Positions 8,720 through 20,121 are shown, numbered from the stretch's first letter. The stretch: 63,950 nucleotides of DNA from Syntrophomonas sp. (GCA_016841875.1 JAENYG010000019.1:1595-65544); one strand, 5' to 3'. Numbers and translations: made by a program. Notes: generated by a model from the sequence alone, not told the origin.

Positions 8720-10381
8720 GTGAAAAGCGATATTGCTAAAAAGGGATTGGAAAAAGCTCCTCATCGTTCATTATTCAAGGCCCTGGGTTTGACTGAGGAA
8801 GAAATATCCAGGCCCTTAATTGGAGTAGTTAACTCCAAAAATGATATTGTGCCAGGACATATTAATCTGGACAAAATCGCTGAGGCCGTTAAAACCGGAA
8901 TCAGTATGGCCGGAGGGACCCCTATTGAATTTCATACCATTGGGGTTTGCGACGGAATAGCTATGAATCATATCGGGATGAAATATTCCCTGGGCAGCCG
9001 CGAGTTAATAGCAGACTCGATTGAAATCATGGCCACTGCCCATGCTTTTGACGGGCTGGTCTTTATTACCAATTGTGATAAGATTGTGCCGGGCATGCTC
9101 ATGGCAGCCGCCCGACTTAACCTGCCTTCTATATTTATCAGCGGTGGACCCATGCTGGCGGGAACGGTTAACGGAAAGAAGCTGAGTTTGACCCAGGTAT
9201 TCGAGGGTGTAGGAGCTGCAGCTGCGGGGCGGATGAGTATGGAAGAACTATCTCATCTTGAAGAGTACGCCTGTCCCACTTGTGGATCATGTGCTGGTAT
9301 GTTTACTGCTAATTCTATGAACTGTCTGACCGAGGCTCTGGGCATGGGACTGCCTGGAAACGGGACCATACCCGCGGTATATTCTGAAAGAATCCGCCTG
9401 GCTAAAACAGCTGGCATGAAGATAATGGAACTACTGGAAAAGGATATTCGTCCTTTGGATATCATGACGCCTGATGCTTTCACCAATGCTATACATATAG
9501 ATATGGCAATTGGATGCTCTACTAATTCTGTTCTGCACCTGCTGGCAATTGCCAGTGAATGTGGAGTCAAGGTTGATTTAAACCTTTTTAATGAAATAAG
9601 TGCAGAGACCCCCAACCTTTGCCGTTTGAGCCCGGCTGGCCCCCATTTTATGGAAGACCTTTACCAGGCGGGTGGAGTACAGGCCATTTATAATGAAATA
9701 AACAAAAAGGGTCTTGTGGAACCAGGCTGTATTACAGTTACGGGTAAGACAGTGGGAGAGAATATTGCCAGCCAACCAGTGCTGGATCATGAAATAATCA
9801 GACCCGTAGACGATCCCTACAGCACTACGGGTGGGCTTGCCATGCTGTTCGGCAATGTAGCCATGGAAGGTGCAGTAGTCAAGAGGAGCGCAGTGGCCGA
9901 AGAAATGATGCAGCACGAAGGACCGGCCAGGGTTTTTGATTCCGAAGAAGAAGCCGTCGAAGCCATACTGGCCAACCAGATTAATTCCGGGGATGTTATA
10001 GTGATACGTTATGAAGGTCCCCGAGGGGGACCGGGTATGAGAGAAATGCTTACCCCTACTTCTACGATAGCTGGGATGGGACTGGATAAGGAAGTCGCTC
10101 TAATTACCGATGGACGTTTTTCTGGTGCTACCAGGGGAGCTTCCATTGGCCATGTTTCCCCGGAGGCTGCTGCTGGAGGGGTAATAGCCCTGGTGGAGGA
10201 AGGGGATATAATACGAATAGACATACCGGACCTACGACTAGACCTATTGGTAGACGATAAGATACTAGAAGCAAGAAGAGCCAGATGGCAGAAGCCCGAC
10301 GCAAAAATAAAGACCGGTTACATGAAACGTTATGCTCAAATGGTACAATCAGCAAGTACCGGAGCAATTTTCCAGAAATAA
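8720..10381 (+). CDS. ilvD: dihydroxy-acid dehydratase
   Basis: Dehydrates 2,3-dihydroxy-isovalerate and 2,3-dihydroxy-3-methylvalerate to the keto acids that precede valine/leucine and isoleucine. At 553 residues it is full length for IlvD/Edd. Fe-S cluster ligands are visible in [13 protein letters not shown] and in [19 protein letters not shown]. The C-terminal [14 protein letters not shown] and [12 protein letters not shown] motifs are typical. The start is GTG with GAAAGGAG upstream. It is the first intact gene of the T-box-controlled operon and is followed by a terminator-like hairpin before ilvB. Confidence 0.97.
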   Translation: MKSDIAKKGLEKAPHRSLFKALGLTEEEISRPLIGVVNSKNDIVPGHINLDKIAEAVKTGISMAGGTPIEFHTIGVCDGIAMNHIGMKYSLGSRELIADSIEIMATAHAFDGLVFITNCDKIVPGMLMAAARLNLPSIFISGGPMLAGTVNGKKLSLTQVFEGVGAAAAGRMSMEELSHLEEYACPTCGSCAGMFTANSMNCLTEALGMGLPGNGTIPAVYSERIRLAKTAGMKIMELLEKDIRPLDIMTPDAFTNAIHIDMAIGCSTNSVLHLLAIASECGVKVDLNLFNEISAETPNLCRLSPAGPHFMEDLYQAGGVQAIYNEINKKGLVEPGCITVTGKTVGENIASQPVLDHEIIRPVDDPYSTTGGLAMLFGNVAMEGAVVKRSAVAEEMMQHEGPARVFDSEEEAVEAILANQINSGDVIVIRYEGPRGGPGMREMLTPTSTIAGMGLDKEVALITDGRFSGATRGASIGHVSPEAAAGGVIALVEEGDIIRIDIPDLRLDLLVDDKILEARRARWQKPDAKIKTGYMKRYAQMVQSASTGAIFQK

Positions 10382-10401
10382 GCTTAAGACCTAACCGGTT
10401 T

Positions 10402-10438
10402 AACATAGCGGGCCATGCCAGGCCCGCTATTATGTTTT
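10402..10438 (+). terminator. hairpin between ilvD and ilvB
   Basis: GCGGGCC-atgcca-GGCCCGC, extended by AACATA/TATGTT, then TTTT. It may cause partial termination inside the operon, or protect the ilvD message end. The same-strand genes continue 100 bases later with no strong promoter visible. Confidence 0.6.
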
Positions 10439-10555
10439 AAGAGTATTCTGCCGGACCTAACTTACCGGACCAACTCAGGATAAATATTATTTATCCGGGA
10501 TAATATAAATTACATTTGGCTATTTTCAGCCGGAATAATAATGGAGGTGATCGTT

Positions 10556-12238
10556 GTGAAGTTAAAGGGAGCCGAGATTTTGCTGCAAAGTTTGAAGCAG
10601 GAAGGCGTTGACACCATATTTGGGTACCCGGGAGGGACAGTTTTACCGATTTATGATGCTTTATATGATTCTGATATCCGGCACATTTTGGTTCGTCATG
10701 AACAGGGAGCGGCTCATGCTGCAGATGCTTATGCCAGGGTAACCGGAAAAACCGGGGTATGTATTGCTACGTCAGGTCCGGGTGCTACCAACCTGGTTAC
10801 CGGAATAGCGACTGCTAATATGGACTCCATTCCCATGGTTTGTTTTACTGGTCAAGTAGCAAGTCCCTTAATTGGCCGGGATGCCTTTCAAGAAGCCGAC
10901 ATAACCGGTATTACCATGCCTATTACTAAACACAATTATGTTTTGGAGAGAACCGAAGATGTAACCAGGATCGTGAAGGAAGCCTTTTATATTGCTTCCA
11001 CTAACCGTCCTGGTCCGGTAGTGGTAGATCTTCCCAAGGATCTTATGGAAAAAGAAATAGAATATGAACCATATAATTCTGAAGTAAGTCTTCGCGGTTA
11101 TCGGGTTATGAAAGGATGCAATTATGGCCAGGTAGTTTCCGCTTCAGAACTCATAAATAAATCAGAACGACCCGTTATTTATGCTGGCGGTGGAGTTATC
11201 GCATCAGATGCTGCTGAAGAATTGAGAGAACTGGCAGAGAAACGAAAAATACCGGTTACTACCACTCTCATGGGAATGAGTGCTTTCCCGGGCAACAATT
11301 ATCTATCCCTGGGCATGCTGGGGATGCACGGGACTCGTTATGCAAACTATGCTATCGGCGAATGTGATCTCTTGATTGCAGTAGGGGTTCGCTTTGATGA
11401 CCGGGTTACTGGAAAAATAGCGGAATTTGCTCCCCATGCCAGGATTATTCATATTGATATTGATGCCGCTGAAATTGGTAAGAATGTTGATGTACATATA
11501 CCAATAGTAGGTGAGGTCAAGGAAGTATTACAGGCCATCAATAAGCGTATCGAAACCGTGGAGGAATTTAGTGAGTGGAACCAGACTATTGACCGCTGGA
11601 AATCCGAATATCCATTGAGGTACGGCGCATCGTCTGAGGGGCGCATTATGCCCCAGCATGTTATAGAAAAAATATCTGACTTAACCCAGGGTGAAGCAAT
11701 CATAACTACTGAAGTTGGGCAAAATCAGATGTGGGCAGCCCATTATTACAAGTTTAAAAATCCCCGTTCCTTTGTAACTTCGGGAGGCTTGGGCACTATG
11801 GGATTTGGTCTTCCAGCAGCCATTGGCGCAAAAATTGCCTGCCCGGACCGACCGGTTATAGATATTGCCGGGGATGGCAGTATACAGATGAATATACAGG
11901 AACTCGGCACTGCGGTAGCATATAAGATTCCGGTCATTGTATGTATATTAAATAACCAATACCTGGGGATGGTCAGGCAGTGGCAGAGTCTCTTTTATGG
12001 GGGAAGGTTCTCTTATACTGATATAAGCAGTCAACCAGACTTTGTAAAACTGGCTGAAGCTTATGGAGCTGTTGGCATGAGGGTTAAAACTACTCAGGAA
12101 GTGGATGGCGCACTGAGAGAAGCATTGAAAGTAACTGATCGACCGGTAGTGATTGATTTCCGGGTTGACCGTATGGCGGATGTTTATCCCATGGTAGCGC
12201 CCGGTGAATCTCTGCTGAATATGCTGGGGGAGGAATAA
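10556..12238 (+). CDS. ilvB: acetolactate synthase, large subunit
   Basis: TPP-dependent condensation of two pyruvates, or of pyruvate with 2-ketobutyrate: the first common step of branched-chain synthesis. The N-terminus has [14 protein letters not shown] and the catalytic Glu in [15 protein letters not shown]. The TPP motif is near the C-terminus ([16 protein letters not shown], then [12 protein letters not shown]). I place the start at GTG 10556 because GGAGGTGATC is directly upstream; an ATG 15 bases earlier overlaps that RBS. This gives 560 residues, the usual length. The small subunit gene starts two bases after its stop. Confidence 0.97.
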   Translation: MKLKGAEILLQSLKQEGVDTIFGYPGGTVLPIYDALYDSDIRHILVRHEQGAAHAADAYARVTGKTGVCIATSGPGATNLVTGIATANMDSIPMVCFTGQVASPLIGRDAFQEADITGITMPITKHNYVLERTEDVTRIVKEAFYIASTNRPGPVVVDLPKDLMEKEIEYEPYNSEVSLRGYRVMKGCNYGQVVSASELINKSERPVIYAGGGVIASDAAEELRELAEKRKIPVTTTLMGMSAFPGNNYLSLGMLGMHGTRYANYAIGECDLLIAVGVRFDDRVTGKIAEFAPHARIIHIDIDAAEIGKNVDVHIPIVGEVKEVLQAINKRIETVEEFSEWNQTIDRWKSEYPLRYGASSEGRIMPQHVIEKISDLTQGEAIITTEVGQNQMWAAHYYKFKNPRSFVTSGGLGTMGFGLPAAIGAKIACPDRPVIDIAGDGSIQMNIQELGTAVAYKIPVIVCILNNQYLGMVRQWQSLFYGGRFSYTDISSQPDFVKLAEAYGAVGMRVKTTQEVDGALREALKVTDRPVVIDFRVDRMADVYPMVAPGESLLNMLGEE

Positions 12239-12240
12239 TC

Positions 12241-12729
12241 ATGAAAAAACATACTCTGGCAGTAACTGTTGAAAACAAGCCCGGTGTATTAACCAGGGTT
12301 GCCACCTTATTCAGGAGAAGAGGTTATAATATCGATAGCCTGGCTGTGGGTGAAACAGAAAATCCCTCCATATCCCGTATGACTATAGATGTTACTGGTG
12401 ATGATAAAATAATTGAACAGGTTAGCAAACAACTTTATAAACTGGTAGATGTCATAAAAGTAGTCGATATTACCGAAGAGCGTCTGGTTACCCGTGAATT
12501 GATATTGATAAAAGTTAAAGCGGATCCCAGTGTTAGATCGGAGATCGTGCAGCTGGTAGAGATTTTTAGAGCCAGGATTGTGGATATTGGTAAGAATTCT
12601 CTTATTATAGAAGCTACTGGAGATGCAGGAAAAATGGAGGCTATTGAGGATTCTTTAAAACCTTTTGGGATATTAGAACTGGTAAGAACCGGGAAGATAG
12701 CTATTGTGCGCGGACCACAACATTTCTAG
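12241..12729 (+). CDS. ilvN: acetolactate synthase, small regulatory subunit
   Basis: A 162-residue regulatory subunit. An N-terminal ACT domain begins HTLAVTVENKPGVLTRVATLF and contains RRGYNIDSLAVG. The C-terminal ALS_ss_C part includes RELILIKVKAD and IDIGKNSLIIEATGD-like residues. In the family it gives valine feedback inhibition and raises the activity of the large subunit. The ATG is two bases after the ilvB stop, with GGGGGAGG inside the ilvB end, so translation is probably coupled. Confidence 0.95.
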   Translation: MKKHTLAVTVENKPGVLTRVATLFRRRGYNIDSLAVGETENPSISRMTIDVTGDDKIIEQVSKQLYKLVDVIKVVDITEERLVTRELILIKVKADPSVRSEIVQLVEIFRARIVDIGKNSLIIEATGDAGKMEAIEDSLKPFGILELVRTGKIAIVRGPQHF

Positions 12730-12788
12730 GTAAACCTGAGAGAAATTCTCGTTAAGAAAATAAATAAAAAATTTGGAGGATGATATTA

Positions 12789-13802
12789 ATGACTAAAATG
12801 TATTATGATGCGGATGCTAATCTAGATCTGCTGAAGGGCAAAACTATAGCAGTAATGGGTTTCGGTTCCCAGGGGCATGCTCAGGCACAGAATCTTCATG
12901 AGAGTGGAGTAAATGTAATTGTCGGAATCAGGAAACCGAATGATGAAGCTACCCAGAAGGAATGGGATAAGGTAATTGCAGCAGGTATTAAACCAATGAC
13001 GGTTGCTGAAGCAGCCCAAGCAGCAGATATAATTCAGATACTGTTGCCTGATCAAACACAGGCTCAGGTATATAATGATGAAATCAAACCTTATCTACAG
13101 GAAGGTAATGCACTAGGCTTTTCCCATGGATTTAATATTCATTTTGGCCAGATCGTGCCGCCGTCATTTGTAGATGTTTTCATGATAGCACCCAAAAGCC
13201 CGGGACACCTGGTTAGACGCATGTATGTCAAAGGGGTAGGAGTACCAGCTCTGGTAGCGGTGCAGCAGGACTCCAGTGGAAAGGCTAAGGACCTGGCTCT
13301 GGCTTATGCCTGTGGGATAGGATGTACCAGAGCAGGAGTAATTGAGACTACCTTCCAGGAAGAAACTGAAACTGATCTGTTTGGTGAACAGTGTGTACTT
13401 TGCGGTGGGGTAACAGAACTGGTTAAGGCTGGTTTTGAAACTCTGGTAGAGGCAGGATACCAACCAGAAATAGCTTATTTTGAGTGCATGCATGAACTCA
13501 AACTGATTGTTGACCTCATGTATGAAGGCGGAATGGGTTATATGAGATATTCCATCAGTGATACCGCTGAATGGGGTGATTACATCAAGGGGCCGGAGAT
13601 TATCGGGGAAGAGAGCAGATATGCCATGTATGAGGCCTTGAAAGAAATTCAGGAGGGGAAATTTGCCAAAGATTGGCTGCTGGAAAACCAGGTAGGCCGG
13701 CCTCAGTTTAATGCTCTCCGGAGACAGAACAGTGAACACTTGATCGAAGAAGTAGGAGCTGACTTAAGAGCTATGATGCCATGGCTGAAGGATACTAAAT
13801 AA
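12789..13802 (+). CDS. ilvC: ketol-acid reductoisomerase
   Basis: Class I KARI of 337 residues. It converts acetolactate and acetohydroxybutyrate to the dihydroxy acids with NAD(P)H and Mg. The Rossmann motif [13 protein letters not shown] and the following [17 protein letters not shown] form the cofactor-binding loop. The knotted C-terminal domain has the metal-binding [11 protein letters not shown] and [19 protein letters not shown]. The loop after the second strand is not of the common RxGSxS type, so the NADPH/NADH preference is not clear. ATG 12789 was chosen because GGAGG lies nine bases before it; the ATG at 12780 touches the RBS. Confidence 0.96.
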   Translation: MTKMYYDADANLDLLKGKTIAVMGFGSQGHAQAQNLHESGVNVIVGIRKPNDEATQKEWDKVIAAGIKPMTVAEAAQAADIIQILLPDQTQAQVYNDEIKPYLQEGNALGFSHGFNIHFGQIVPPSFVDVFMIAPKSPGHLVRRMYVKGVGVPALVAVQQDSSGKAKDLALAYACGIGCTRAGVIETTFQEETETDLFGEQCVLCGGVTELVKAGFETLVEAGYQPEIAYFECMHELKLIVDLMYEGGMGYMRYSISDTAEWGDYIKGPEIIGEESRYAMYEALKEIQEGKFAKDWLLENQVGRPQFNALRRQNSEHLIEEVGADLRAMMPWLKDTK

Positions 13803-13945
13803 GGAATAGGATCAGGGGACATACCGATGCTAAGGAAAGGGGACCTACCTGGGTCAAGGAACAGGGACACACCTACCCTTGGAGGACCTGGTGGTAGGAA
13901 TGTCCCTGGGTATAGGAATGTCCCCATATAGAGTCCCCATTATAT
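13803..13945. repeat. REP-like palindromic element between ilvC and leuA
   Basis: A degenerate, expanded copy of the GGGGACA...TGTCCCC repeat. GGGGACATA, GGGGACCTACC and GGGACACACCTACC are followed by GGTAGGAATGTCCC and AGGAATGTCCCC. GGGACA-CTACC can pair with GGTAG-TGTCCC across CTTGGAGGACCTGGT. Its last part abuts the leuA RBS (TATAGGAGG). It belongs to the same family as 1-134 and 16788-16830. Confidence 0.75.
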
Positions 13946-13959
13946 AGGAGGATTTTTAA

Positions 13960-15504
13960 ATGGATGATAAGAACAGGGTATATCTTTTCGATACTACGCT
14001 GCGGGACGGCGAACAATCTCCTGGAGTAAGCTTGAATGAAGAGGAAAAACTTGAAATAGCTTTGCAGCTCGCACGTCTGGGTGTAGACATTATCGAAGCC
14101 GGATTTCCCGTTTCTTCTCCTGGAGACTTCAAAGCTGTAAAAAGAATAGCCAATGTTGTAAAGGGATCAGTTATTGCTGGTTTGTGCCGGGCTAATCGTA
14201 TTGACATAGATAGGACCTGGGAAGCGCTTAAAGGAGCCGAGAGCCCCAGAATACACACTTTTTTGGCTACATCTCCCATACATCTAAAATACAAGCTGCA
14301 TAAATCCCGGGATGAAGTCCTGGTGCAGGCGGTTGAAGCAGTAAAATACGCTAAAAGATACTGCAGTGATGTTGAGTTTTCGGCAGAAGATGCATCAAGA
14401 AGCGATCCCGATTATCTGGCTCTGGTAGTGGAAAAAGTTATAGAAGCTGGAGCAACTACCGTGAATCTGCCTGATACCGTTGGCTATGGAGTGCCGGAGG
14501 AGTTCGGAACTTTCATTAAGACCATAATGAATAAGGTTTCCAATGTAGATAAGGCAGTTATCAGCGTACATTGTCACGATGATCTGGGTATGGCCGTGGC
14601 TAATTCACTGGCCGGGATACTGAACGGTGCCCGGCAGGTTGAGTGTGCTGTTAATGGCATCGGAGAAAGGGCTGGTAATGCTTCATTGGAAGAAATAATA
14701 ATGGCCCTTTATACTCGTCAGGCGTTTTACAATAAAGAGATCAATATCAATTATGGGGAAATCTATCGCACCAGCCGCCTGGTGAGCACCCTTACCGGGA
14801 TGAGTGTTCAGCCCAATAAAGCTATAATAGGAAAGAATGCTTTTCTTCACGAATCAGGGATACATCAAGATGGGGTATTAAAAGAACGTTCTACCTATGA
14901 AATTATGAGCCCGGAACTGATAGGTTTAAGCCAGAGCAATTTAGTGCTGGGGAAACATTCGGGACGGCATGCTTTCAAGGATCATATGGAAGAACTTGGT
15001 TATGTATTGGCTGAGGATGAGCTGGATAAGGCTTTTCTCGGTTTTAAAGAGATTGCCGACAAGAAAAAACAGGTCACCAATGATGATCTGGAAGCGCTGG
15101 TAAAAGATCGGGTGTGGGCAATTCCAGAAAGGTTCAGCCTCACTTACCTGCATGTATCCAGTGGTACTGCGGTCATACCGACGGCAACTGTCAAGCTGGA
15201 GATAGACAATATGACTTTCGAAGCTGCTGCTACGGGAGATGGACCGGTTGACGCGGGCTGCAAGGCGGTAGATAAGATAACTGATATTTACGGGAATATG
15301 CTGGAGTACAAACTGAATGCCATTGGAGCAGGGAAAGACGCTCTGGGAGAAGTGCTTTCGCGTATTAACATAGGCGGCAGTGTTTATAACGGCAGGGGCT
15401 TGAGTACCGATATCATAGAAGCCAGTGTTAAATCCTACATTAATGCGATCAATAAATATTATTATGAAAAACATCGAGATACAAAAAGCAATGGGGAACA
15501 TTAG
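13960..15504 (+). CDS. leuA: 2-isopropylmalate synthase
   Basis: Condenses acetyl-CoA with 2-ketoisovalerate, the first step of leucine synthesis. The protein is 514 residues. The DRE-TIM catalytic motif is [16 protein letters not shown], with the metal-binding [16 protein letters not shown] and the [13 protein letters not shown] motif. HESGIHQDG is followed by a C-terminal LeuA dimer/regulatory domain (about 375-514), which in the family binds leucine for feedback inhibition. The ATG follows TATAGGAGG. It differs from the second DRE-TIM enzyme in this operon (18503-20071), which has the CimA-type signature. Confidence 0.95.
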   Translation: MDDKNRVYLFDTTLRDGEQSPGVSLNEEEKLEIALQLARLGVDIIEAGFPVSSPGDFKAVKRIANVVKGSVIAGLCRANRIDIDRTWEALKGAESPRIHTFLATSPIHLKYKLHKSRDEVLVQAVEAVKYAKRYCSDVEFSAEDASRSDPDYLALVVEKVIEAGATTVNLPDTVGYGVPEEFGTFIKTIMNKVSNVDKAVISVHCHDDLGMAVANSLAGILNGARQVECAVNGIGERAGNASLEEIIMALYTRQAFYNKEININYGEIYRTSRLVSTLTGMSVQPNKAIIGKNAFLHESGIHQDGVLKERSTYEIMSPELIGLSQSNLVLGKHSGRHAFKDHMEELGYVLAEDELDKAFLGFKEIADKKKQVTNDDLEALVKDRVWAIPERFSLTYLHVSSGTAVIPTATVKLEIDNMTFEAAATGDGPVDAGCKAVDKITDIYGNMLEYKLNAIGAGKDALGEVLSRINIGGSVYNGRGLSTDIIEASVKSYINAINKYYYEKHRDTKSNGEH

Positions 15505-15527
15505 ACCCCGGGAAAGGAGCTGCTCTC

Positions 15528-16787
15528 ATGGGAATGACAATCAGCCAGAAGATTCTGGCCGCCCATGCCGGAAGAGATCATGTTGAGCCGGGAGAACTGT
15601 TAAACTGCAAGCTGGATGTAGTTCTGGGTAATGATGTTACCGCACCGGTAGCGATCTCTGAATTTAAACGACTGGATCTGGATAAGGTTTTTGACCAGGA
15701 GAAAATAGTTCTGGTTCCAGACCACTTTGCCCCCAATAAAGATATAAAATCCGCTGAACAGTGCAAAATAATGAGGGATTTTGCGGGTCAGTACGGGATA
15801 AAAAACTATTTCGAAATAGGACAGATGGGCATAGAGCACTGCCTGCTGCCAGAAAAAGGACTGGTTCTGCCAGGGGACTTGATTATTGGAGCTGATTCCC
15901 ATACCTGTACTTACGGAGCTCTGGGTGCATTTGCTACTGGAGTGGGCTCCACTGATATGGCAGCCGGCATGGCAACCGGAGAAGCGTGGTTTAAGGTACC
16001 GGAAGCCATAAAGTTTGTGTATTACGGTAAACTGCCGGAATGGGTAGGGGGGAAAGACTTAATACTCCATACCATTGGTGATATAGGAGTTGAGGGAGCT
16101 CGCTACATGTCTATGGAGTTTACTGGAGAAGTGATAAAGAACCTGTCTATGGATAATCGTTTCACGATGGCTAACATGGCTATTGAGGCTGGAGGAAAAA
16201 ATGGCATAATAGAGCCGGATGCCATAACTCTGGAGTATATAAGGACTCGGGCTAAGCGCTCCTTTACCTTATATAAGTCTGATGAGGATGCTGTTTATTG
16301 CGAAATAAGAGAATACGATGTATCCAGCTTAGAGCCGATAGTAGCATTTCCACATCTGCCTGAAAACACCAGGCCAGTCAGTGAGGCCACTGGGATAACT
16401 CTGGATCAAGTGGTGATAGGCTCATGCACTAACGGAAGAATTGAAGATCTGGAAATGGCCGCCCGGATATTAAAAGGGAAAAAGATCCATCCAGAGATCA
16501 GAACCATAATATTGCCGGGAACCCAGCAGATTTTCCTGGAAGCTATGCGCAGGGGATATATTGAAATATTTATTGAAGCTGGTGCAGCAGTAAGCACTCC
16601 CACCTGTGGACCCTGTTTGGGTGGGCACATGGGAATTTTAGCCAAAGGGGAAAAGGCCCTGGCCACTACCAACCGGAACTTTGTAGGACGGATGGGACAC
16701 CCGGAAAGTGAAGTTTATCTGGCCAGCCCGGCAGTTGCGGCCGCAAGTGCCATAAAAGGTAAAATTACTCCTCCCTGGGAAGTTTAA
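15528..16787 (+). CDS. leuC: 3-isopropylmalate dehydratase, large subunit
   Basis: Aconitase-family subunit of 419 residues that isomerises 2- to 3-isopropylmalate with LeuD. The 4Fe-4S cysteines appear in [16 protein letters not shown] and [16 protein letters not shown]. Other landmarks are [20 protein letters not shown] and [20 protein letters not shown]. The length is that of the short bacterial/archaeal LeuC type. The start ATG has AAAGGAG upstream. The next gene, leuD, is separated only by a REP-like hairpin. Confidence 0.95.
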   Translation: MGMTISQKILAAHAGRDHVEPGELLNCKLDVVLGNDVTAPVAISEFKRLDLDKVFDQEKIVLVPDHFAPNKDIKSAEQCKIMRDFAGQYGIKNYFEIGQMGIEHCLLPEKGLVLPGDLIIGADSHTCTYGALGAFATGVGSTDMAAGMATGEAWFKVPEAIKFVYYGKLPEWVGGKDLILHTIGDIGVEGARYMSMEFTGEVIKNLSMDNRFTMANMAIEAGGKNGIIEPDAITLEYIRTRAKRSFTLYKSDEDAVYCEIREYDVSSLEPIVAFPHLPENTRPVSEATGITLDQVVIGSCTNGRIEDLEMAARILKGKKIHPEIRTIILPGTQQIFLEAMRRGYIEIFIEAGAAVSTPTCGPCLGGHMGILAKGEKALATTNRNFVGRMGHPESEVYLASPAVAAASAIKGKITPPWEV

Positions 16788-16830
16788 GGTCAGGGGACAC
16801 ACCTGGTTCACAGGAATGTCCCCATTATAA
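16788..16830. repeat. REP-like palindrome between leuC and leuD
   Basis: A simple hairpin copy of the repeat: GGTCAGGGGACA, loop CACCTGGTTCACAGGAA, TGTCCCC. This is the unexpanded form of the array at 1-134. It ends just before the leuD RBS (AAAGGAGG), so the hairpin lies within the operon transcript. Confidence 0.8.
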
Positions 16831-16842
16831 AGGAGGTTTACT

Positions 16843-17337
16843 ATGATTTTTTCAGGCAGAGTGCATAAATTTGGGGCCGATATTGATACCGATGCTATCA
16901 TACCGGCAAGATATTTGAACACCTTTGATCCTCAGGAACTTGCCAGGCACTGTATGGAAGATGCCGACCCGGAGTTTCCTAATAAAGTTCAAGCAGGAGA
17001 TATTATAGCAGCTGATAAAAACTTCGGCTGCGGAAGTTCCAGGGAACATGCTCCCATTGCCATAAAGGGGGCGGGCGTATCCTGCGTGATTGCCAAATCC
17101 TTTGCCCGGATATTCTACCGTAATTGTATAAATATTGGACTGCCCATACTTGAATGCAGTGAGGCCGTGGATGCTTTAAATGAAGGCGATCAGGTGGAAG
17201 TGGATCTGGAAACCGGTAAAATAATTAATTTAAGAACTTCAGAAGAATACCAGGCGGTGCCTTTTCCTGAATTTATGCAGCAAATAATGGATAAGGGCGG
17301 GCTGATAAATTATGTTAAAGAAAGAAAGGGAAGCTGA
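16843..17337 (+). CDS. leuD: 3-isopropylmalate dehydratase, small subunit
   Basis: Swivelling domain subunit of 164 residues that completes the LeuCD enzyme. The conserved [30 protein letters not shown] and [11 protein letters not shown] motifs are present. The start ATG follows AAAGGAGG. The leuB gene begins three bases after the stop. Confidence 0.95.
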   Translation: MIFSGRVHKFGADIDTDAIIPARYLNTFDPQELARHCMEDADPEFPNKVQAGDIIAADKNFGCGSSREHAPIAIKGAGVSCVIAKSFARIFYRNCINIGLPILECSEAVDALNEGDQVEVDLETGKIINLRTSEEYQAVPFPEFMQQIMDKGGLINYVKERKGS

Positions 17338-17340
17338 GGA

Positions 17341-18444
17341 ATGACGTTGACGTATAAAATCGCAGTACTTCCGGGAGATGGAATTGGAGTTGAGATCGTA
17401 CCCGAAGCTATAAAAGCATTAAAAGCGGTAGCAGAGAAATTTGGTCATGAATTTCAGTTTGCGGAAGCTCTGATAGGTGGGGCCGCATATGATGCGGTAG
17501 GCCACCCGCTTCCTCCGGAAACTTTAGAATTATGCAAAAAATCAGATGCAGTGCTTTTGGGAGCCATAGGTGGTCCGCAGTATGATGAACTGCCAGTACA
17601 CCTGCGTCCTGAAATCGGAGCTTTACTGCCCTTAAGGAAAGAGCTGGCTCTTTTTTCCAATCTTCGTCCCTGCATACTTTTCCCGGGGCTTCTCCAGGCC
17701 TCAACCATTAAAGAAGAAGTTATCCAGGGAGTCGATATAATGGTAATCCGGGAATTGACTGGTGGCCTGTATTTTGGTGATAAATACCGGGAAAAGACTC
17801 CGGATGGGGGAGAAAAAGCTACTGATGTACTTACTTATTCTACCTATGAAATTGAAAGGATCGTTCGCTTTGCCTTTGAGGTGGCAAGAAAAAGAAGAAA
17901 AAAATTATGCTCGGTAGATAAGGCCAATGTTCTGGAGTCTTCTCGTCTGTGGAGGGAAACTGTAAGTGCCCTGGAAAAGGAATATTCAGATGTTGAAACC
18001 ATACATATGTATGTAGATAATTGTTCTATGCAGCTGATAAGGGACCCTCGACAGTTTGACGTCATTGTAACTGAGAACATGTTTGGAGATATATTGACAG
18101 ATGAAGCATCTATGTTGACCGGTTCCATCGGTATGCTGCCCAGTGCTTCGATCGGTGGAGAGGTAGGACTTTATGAACCGTCTCATGGAAGTGCTCCTGA
18201 TATTGCGGGCCAGAATAAGGCTAATCCAGTGGCCACTATTTTATCAGCTGCTATGCTCTTAAGGTATTCCTTTAATATGGATAAGGAAGCGGAAGTTATA
18301 GAACAGGCAGTTACCAGGGTCCTGGAAGAAGGATATCGGACCGGAGATTTATTATCGTGCAGTGATTCTGGAGGAAAAGAAATAAAAGTACTTGGCACCA
18401 GAGAAATGGGCGATGTTATTGTGGAAAAAATAATGCTACTATAA
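17341..18444 (+). CDS. leuB: 3-isopropylmalate dehydrogenase
   Basis: NAD-dependent oxidative decarboxylation of 3-isopropylmalate to 2-ketoisocaproate; the family member can also act on 3-methylmalate in the citramalate route. At 367 residues, with [25 protein letters not shown] (substrate loop), [27 protein letters not shown] and the NAD site [17 protein letters not shown]. It lies in tandem with leuCD and cimA. The start ATG has GCTGAGGA upstream, overlapping the leuD end. Confidence 0.96.
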   Translation: MTLTYKIAVLPGDGIGVEIVPEAIKALKAVAEKFGHEFQFAEALIGGAAYDAVGHPLPPETLELCKKSDAVLLGAIGGPQYDELPVHLRPEIGALLPLRKELALFSNLRPCILFPGLLQASTIKEEVIQGVDIMVIRELTGGLYFGDKYREKTPDGGEKATDVLTYSTYEIERIVRFAFEVARKRRKKLCSVDKANVLESSRLWRETVSALEKEYSDVETIHMYVDNCSMQLIRDPRQFDVIVTENMFGDILTDEASMLTGSIGMLPSASIGGEVGLYEPSHGSAPDIAGQNKANPVATILSAAMLLRYSFNMDKEAEVIEQAVTRVLEEGYRTGDLLSCSDSGGKEIKVLGTREMGDVIVEKIMLL

Positions 18445-18487
18445 AGTATAGAAGATTATGGGTAATGTAAGCGAGGAGGGCATATAA

Positions 18488-20071
18488 ATTGGGAATATCA
18501 AAGTGGATGTAGCAGTATATGATACTACCCTGCGAGATGGGTCACAGGGGGAAGGTCTGTCATTTACTATTGATGACAAGTTAAAAATAGCTAAAAAGCT
18601 GGACTACCTGGGTATTGCTTATATTGAAGGTGGCTGGCCGGGCAGCAATCCAAAGGATCTGGAATTTTTCAGGCAGGTGGCGGAGTTGGAACTTCAGCAT
18701 GCTAAAATTACGGCCTTTAGTGCTACCCGCAAGCCAGGCCTAAGCATTAAGGCGGACAGCAACATCAAAGCAGTACTAGACACTGGAGTCTCGGTTGCTA
18801 CTATATTTGGTAAATCATGGGATTTTCATGTTACTAGAGCCCTGGAGACTACCCTGGATGAAAATTTGAAAATGATCAAAGATACCATTTCCTGTCTAAA
18901 AGACAAGGGATTAGAAGTGATATTTGATGCAGAACATTTTTTTGATGGGTATAAAAATAACCGGGACTATGCTCTGGAGGTACTGGCTGCTGCGGCTGAA
19001 GCGGGTGCAGATTGTCTGGTGCTCTGCGATACTAACGGGGGGGCTATGCCCTGGGAAGCAGCAGATATTGTGAAACAGGTTAAACTGCATAATACTATAC
19101 AGCTGGGAGTACATGTGCATAATGATTCGGGCTGTGCCGCGGCCAATACCCTGGTGGCAGTTGAACATGGCTGTGTACACATACAGGGTACGATGAATGG
19201 CTATGGTGAACGCTGCGGTAATGTTGACTTGTGTACAGTCATACCCGGGTTGGAATTGAAAATGCGAAAAAAGGCTTTGCCGGCAGGCAATTTAAAACGA
19301 CTGACTGAGGTATCGCGCTATATCAGTGAAATATCTAATATGCCCCATCACAATAACCAGCCTTATGTGGGACATGGAGCCTTTGCACATAAGGGGGGCA
19401 TCCATGTAAGTGCCATGTTAAAGGATTCGCTCACTTATGAACATATTAATCCCGAAGAAGTAGGTAATCATCGGCGGGTACTGGTTTCTGAACTCTCAGG
19501 GCTATCTAATTTGCTTTACAAAGCCCGTGAATTTAACATCGATGTAAATGAATATGATGCAGAGACCCGCAAAGTAATAAGGCAGATCAAAGAGCTGGAA
19601 AATCAGGGTTTTCAATTTGAAGGTGCAGAAGCATCTATGGAACTGCTGTTAAGAAAAGCTTTTCGGCAGTATGAGGAATATTTTAAACTAAAGAATCTCA
19701 AGATTATCCTGGAAAAAAATGAAGATGGTGAAATGACGTCAGAAGCCATGATCAAGATATCTATTGATGATAAAATCGTACATACTGCAGCGGAAGGTGA
19801 TGGGCCGGTAAACGCCCTTGATAATTCACTGCGGAAAGCTTTGAATGAAGTCTTCCCTGAAATCGATGAAATGCATCTATCAGATTATAAGGTGCGGGTA
19901 CTGGACGGTAGCAAAGCTACAGCAGCACGAGTCAGGGTTTTAATTGAATCGGGCGATAAAGGCAATAAATGGAGTACGGTAGGAGTTTCGGAAAATATTA
20001 TTGAAGCTTCCTGGCAAGCTCTTGCAGACAGTATCAATTACCAGCTTATGAAGAAAAAGATGGAAAAATAG
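18488..20071 (+). CDS. cimA: (R)-citramalate synthase
   Basis: Condenses acetyl-CoA and pyruvate to citramalate, which LeuCD and LeuB convert to 2-ketobutyrate for isoleucine. The DRE-TIM motif YDTTLRDGSQGEGLSF, HVHNDSGCAAANTL, NGYGERCGNVDL and AHKGGIHVSAMLKD are CimA-type rather than LeuA-type. A C-terminal LeuA dimer-like domain is present (about 390-520). The start is uncertain: the first usual codon is GTG 18503 (522 residues), 22 bases after the strong RBS GAGGAGGG. An in-frame ATT at 18488 has perfect spacing and is used here as the lower bound. It is the last gene of the operon. Confidence 0.9.
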   Translation: MGNIKVDVAVYDTTLRDGSQGEGLSFTIDDKLKIAKKLDYLGIAYIEGGWPGSNPKDLEFFRQVAELELQHAKITAFSATRKPGLSIKADSNIKAVLDTGVSVATIFGKSWDFHVTRALETTLDENLKMIKDTISCLKDKGLEVIFDAEHFFDGYKNNRDYALEVLAAAAEAGADCLVLCDTNGGAMPWEAADIVKQVKLHNTIQLGVHVHNDSGCAAANTLVAVEHGCVHIQGTMNGYGERCGNVDLCTVIPGLELKMRKKALPAGNLKRLTEVSRYISEISNMPHHNNQPYVGHGAFAHKGGIHVSAMLKDSLTYEHINPEEVGNHRRVLVSELSGLSNLLYKAREFNIDVNEYDAETRKVIRQIKELENQGFQFEGAEASMELLLRKAFRQYEEYFKLKNLKIILEKNEDGEMTSEAMIKISIDDKIVHTAAEGDGPVNALDNSLRKALNEVFPEIDEMHLSDYKVRVLDGSKATAARVRVLIESGDKGNKWSTVGVSENIIEASWQALADSINYQLMKKKMEK

Positions 20072-20083
20072 CAGAAAAAGAAT

Positions 20084-20121
20084 AAATAACCTTCTGTTTT
20101 TTTTAACAGAAGGTTATTTAT
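20084..20121 (+). terminator. operon terminator after cimA
   Basis: AATAACCTTCTGTT / AACAGAAGGTTATT, a 14-bp perfect stem with eight Ts in the loop region and a T-rich tail. It closes the ilv-leu-cimA transcript. Confidence 0.85.

Noticed and set aside
8381-8764. 127-residue minus-strand ORF opposite the ilvE remnant
   Set aside because: It overlaps the ilvD start and the readable ilvE homology on the other strand; no RBS.
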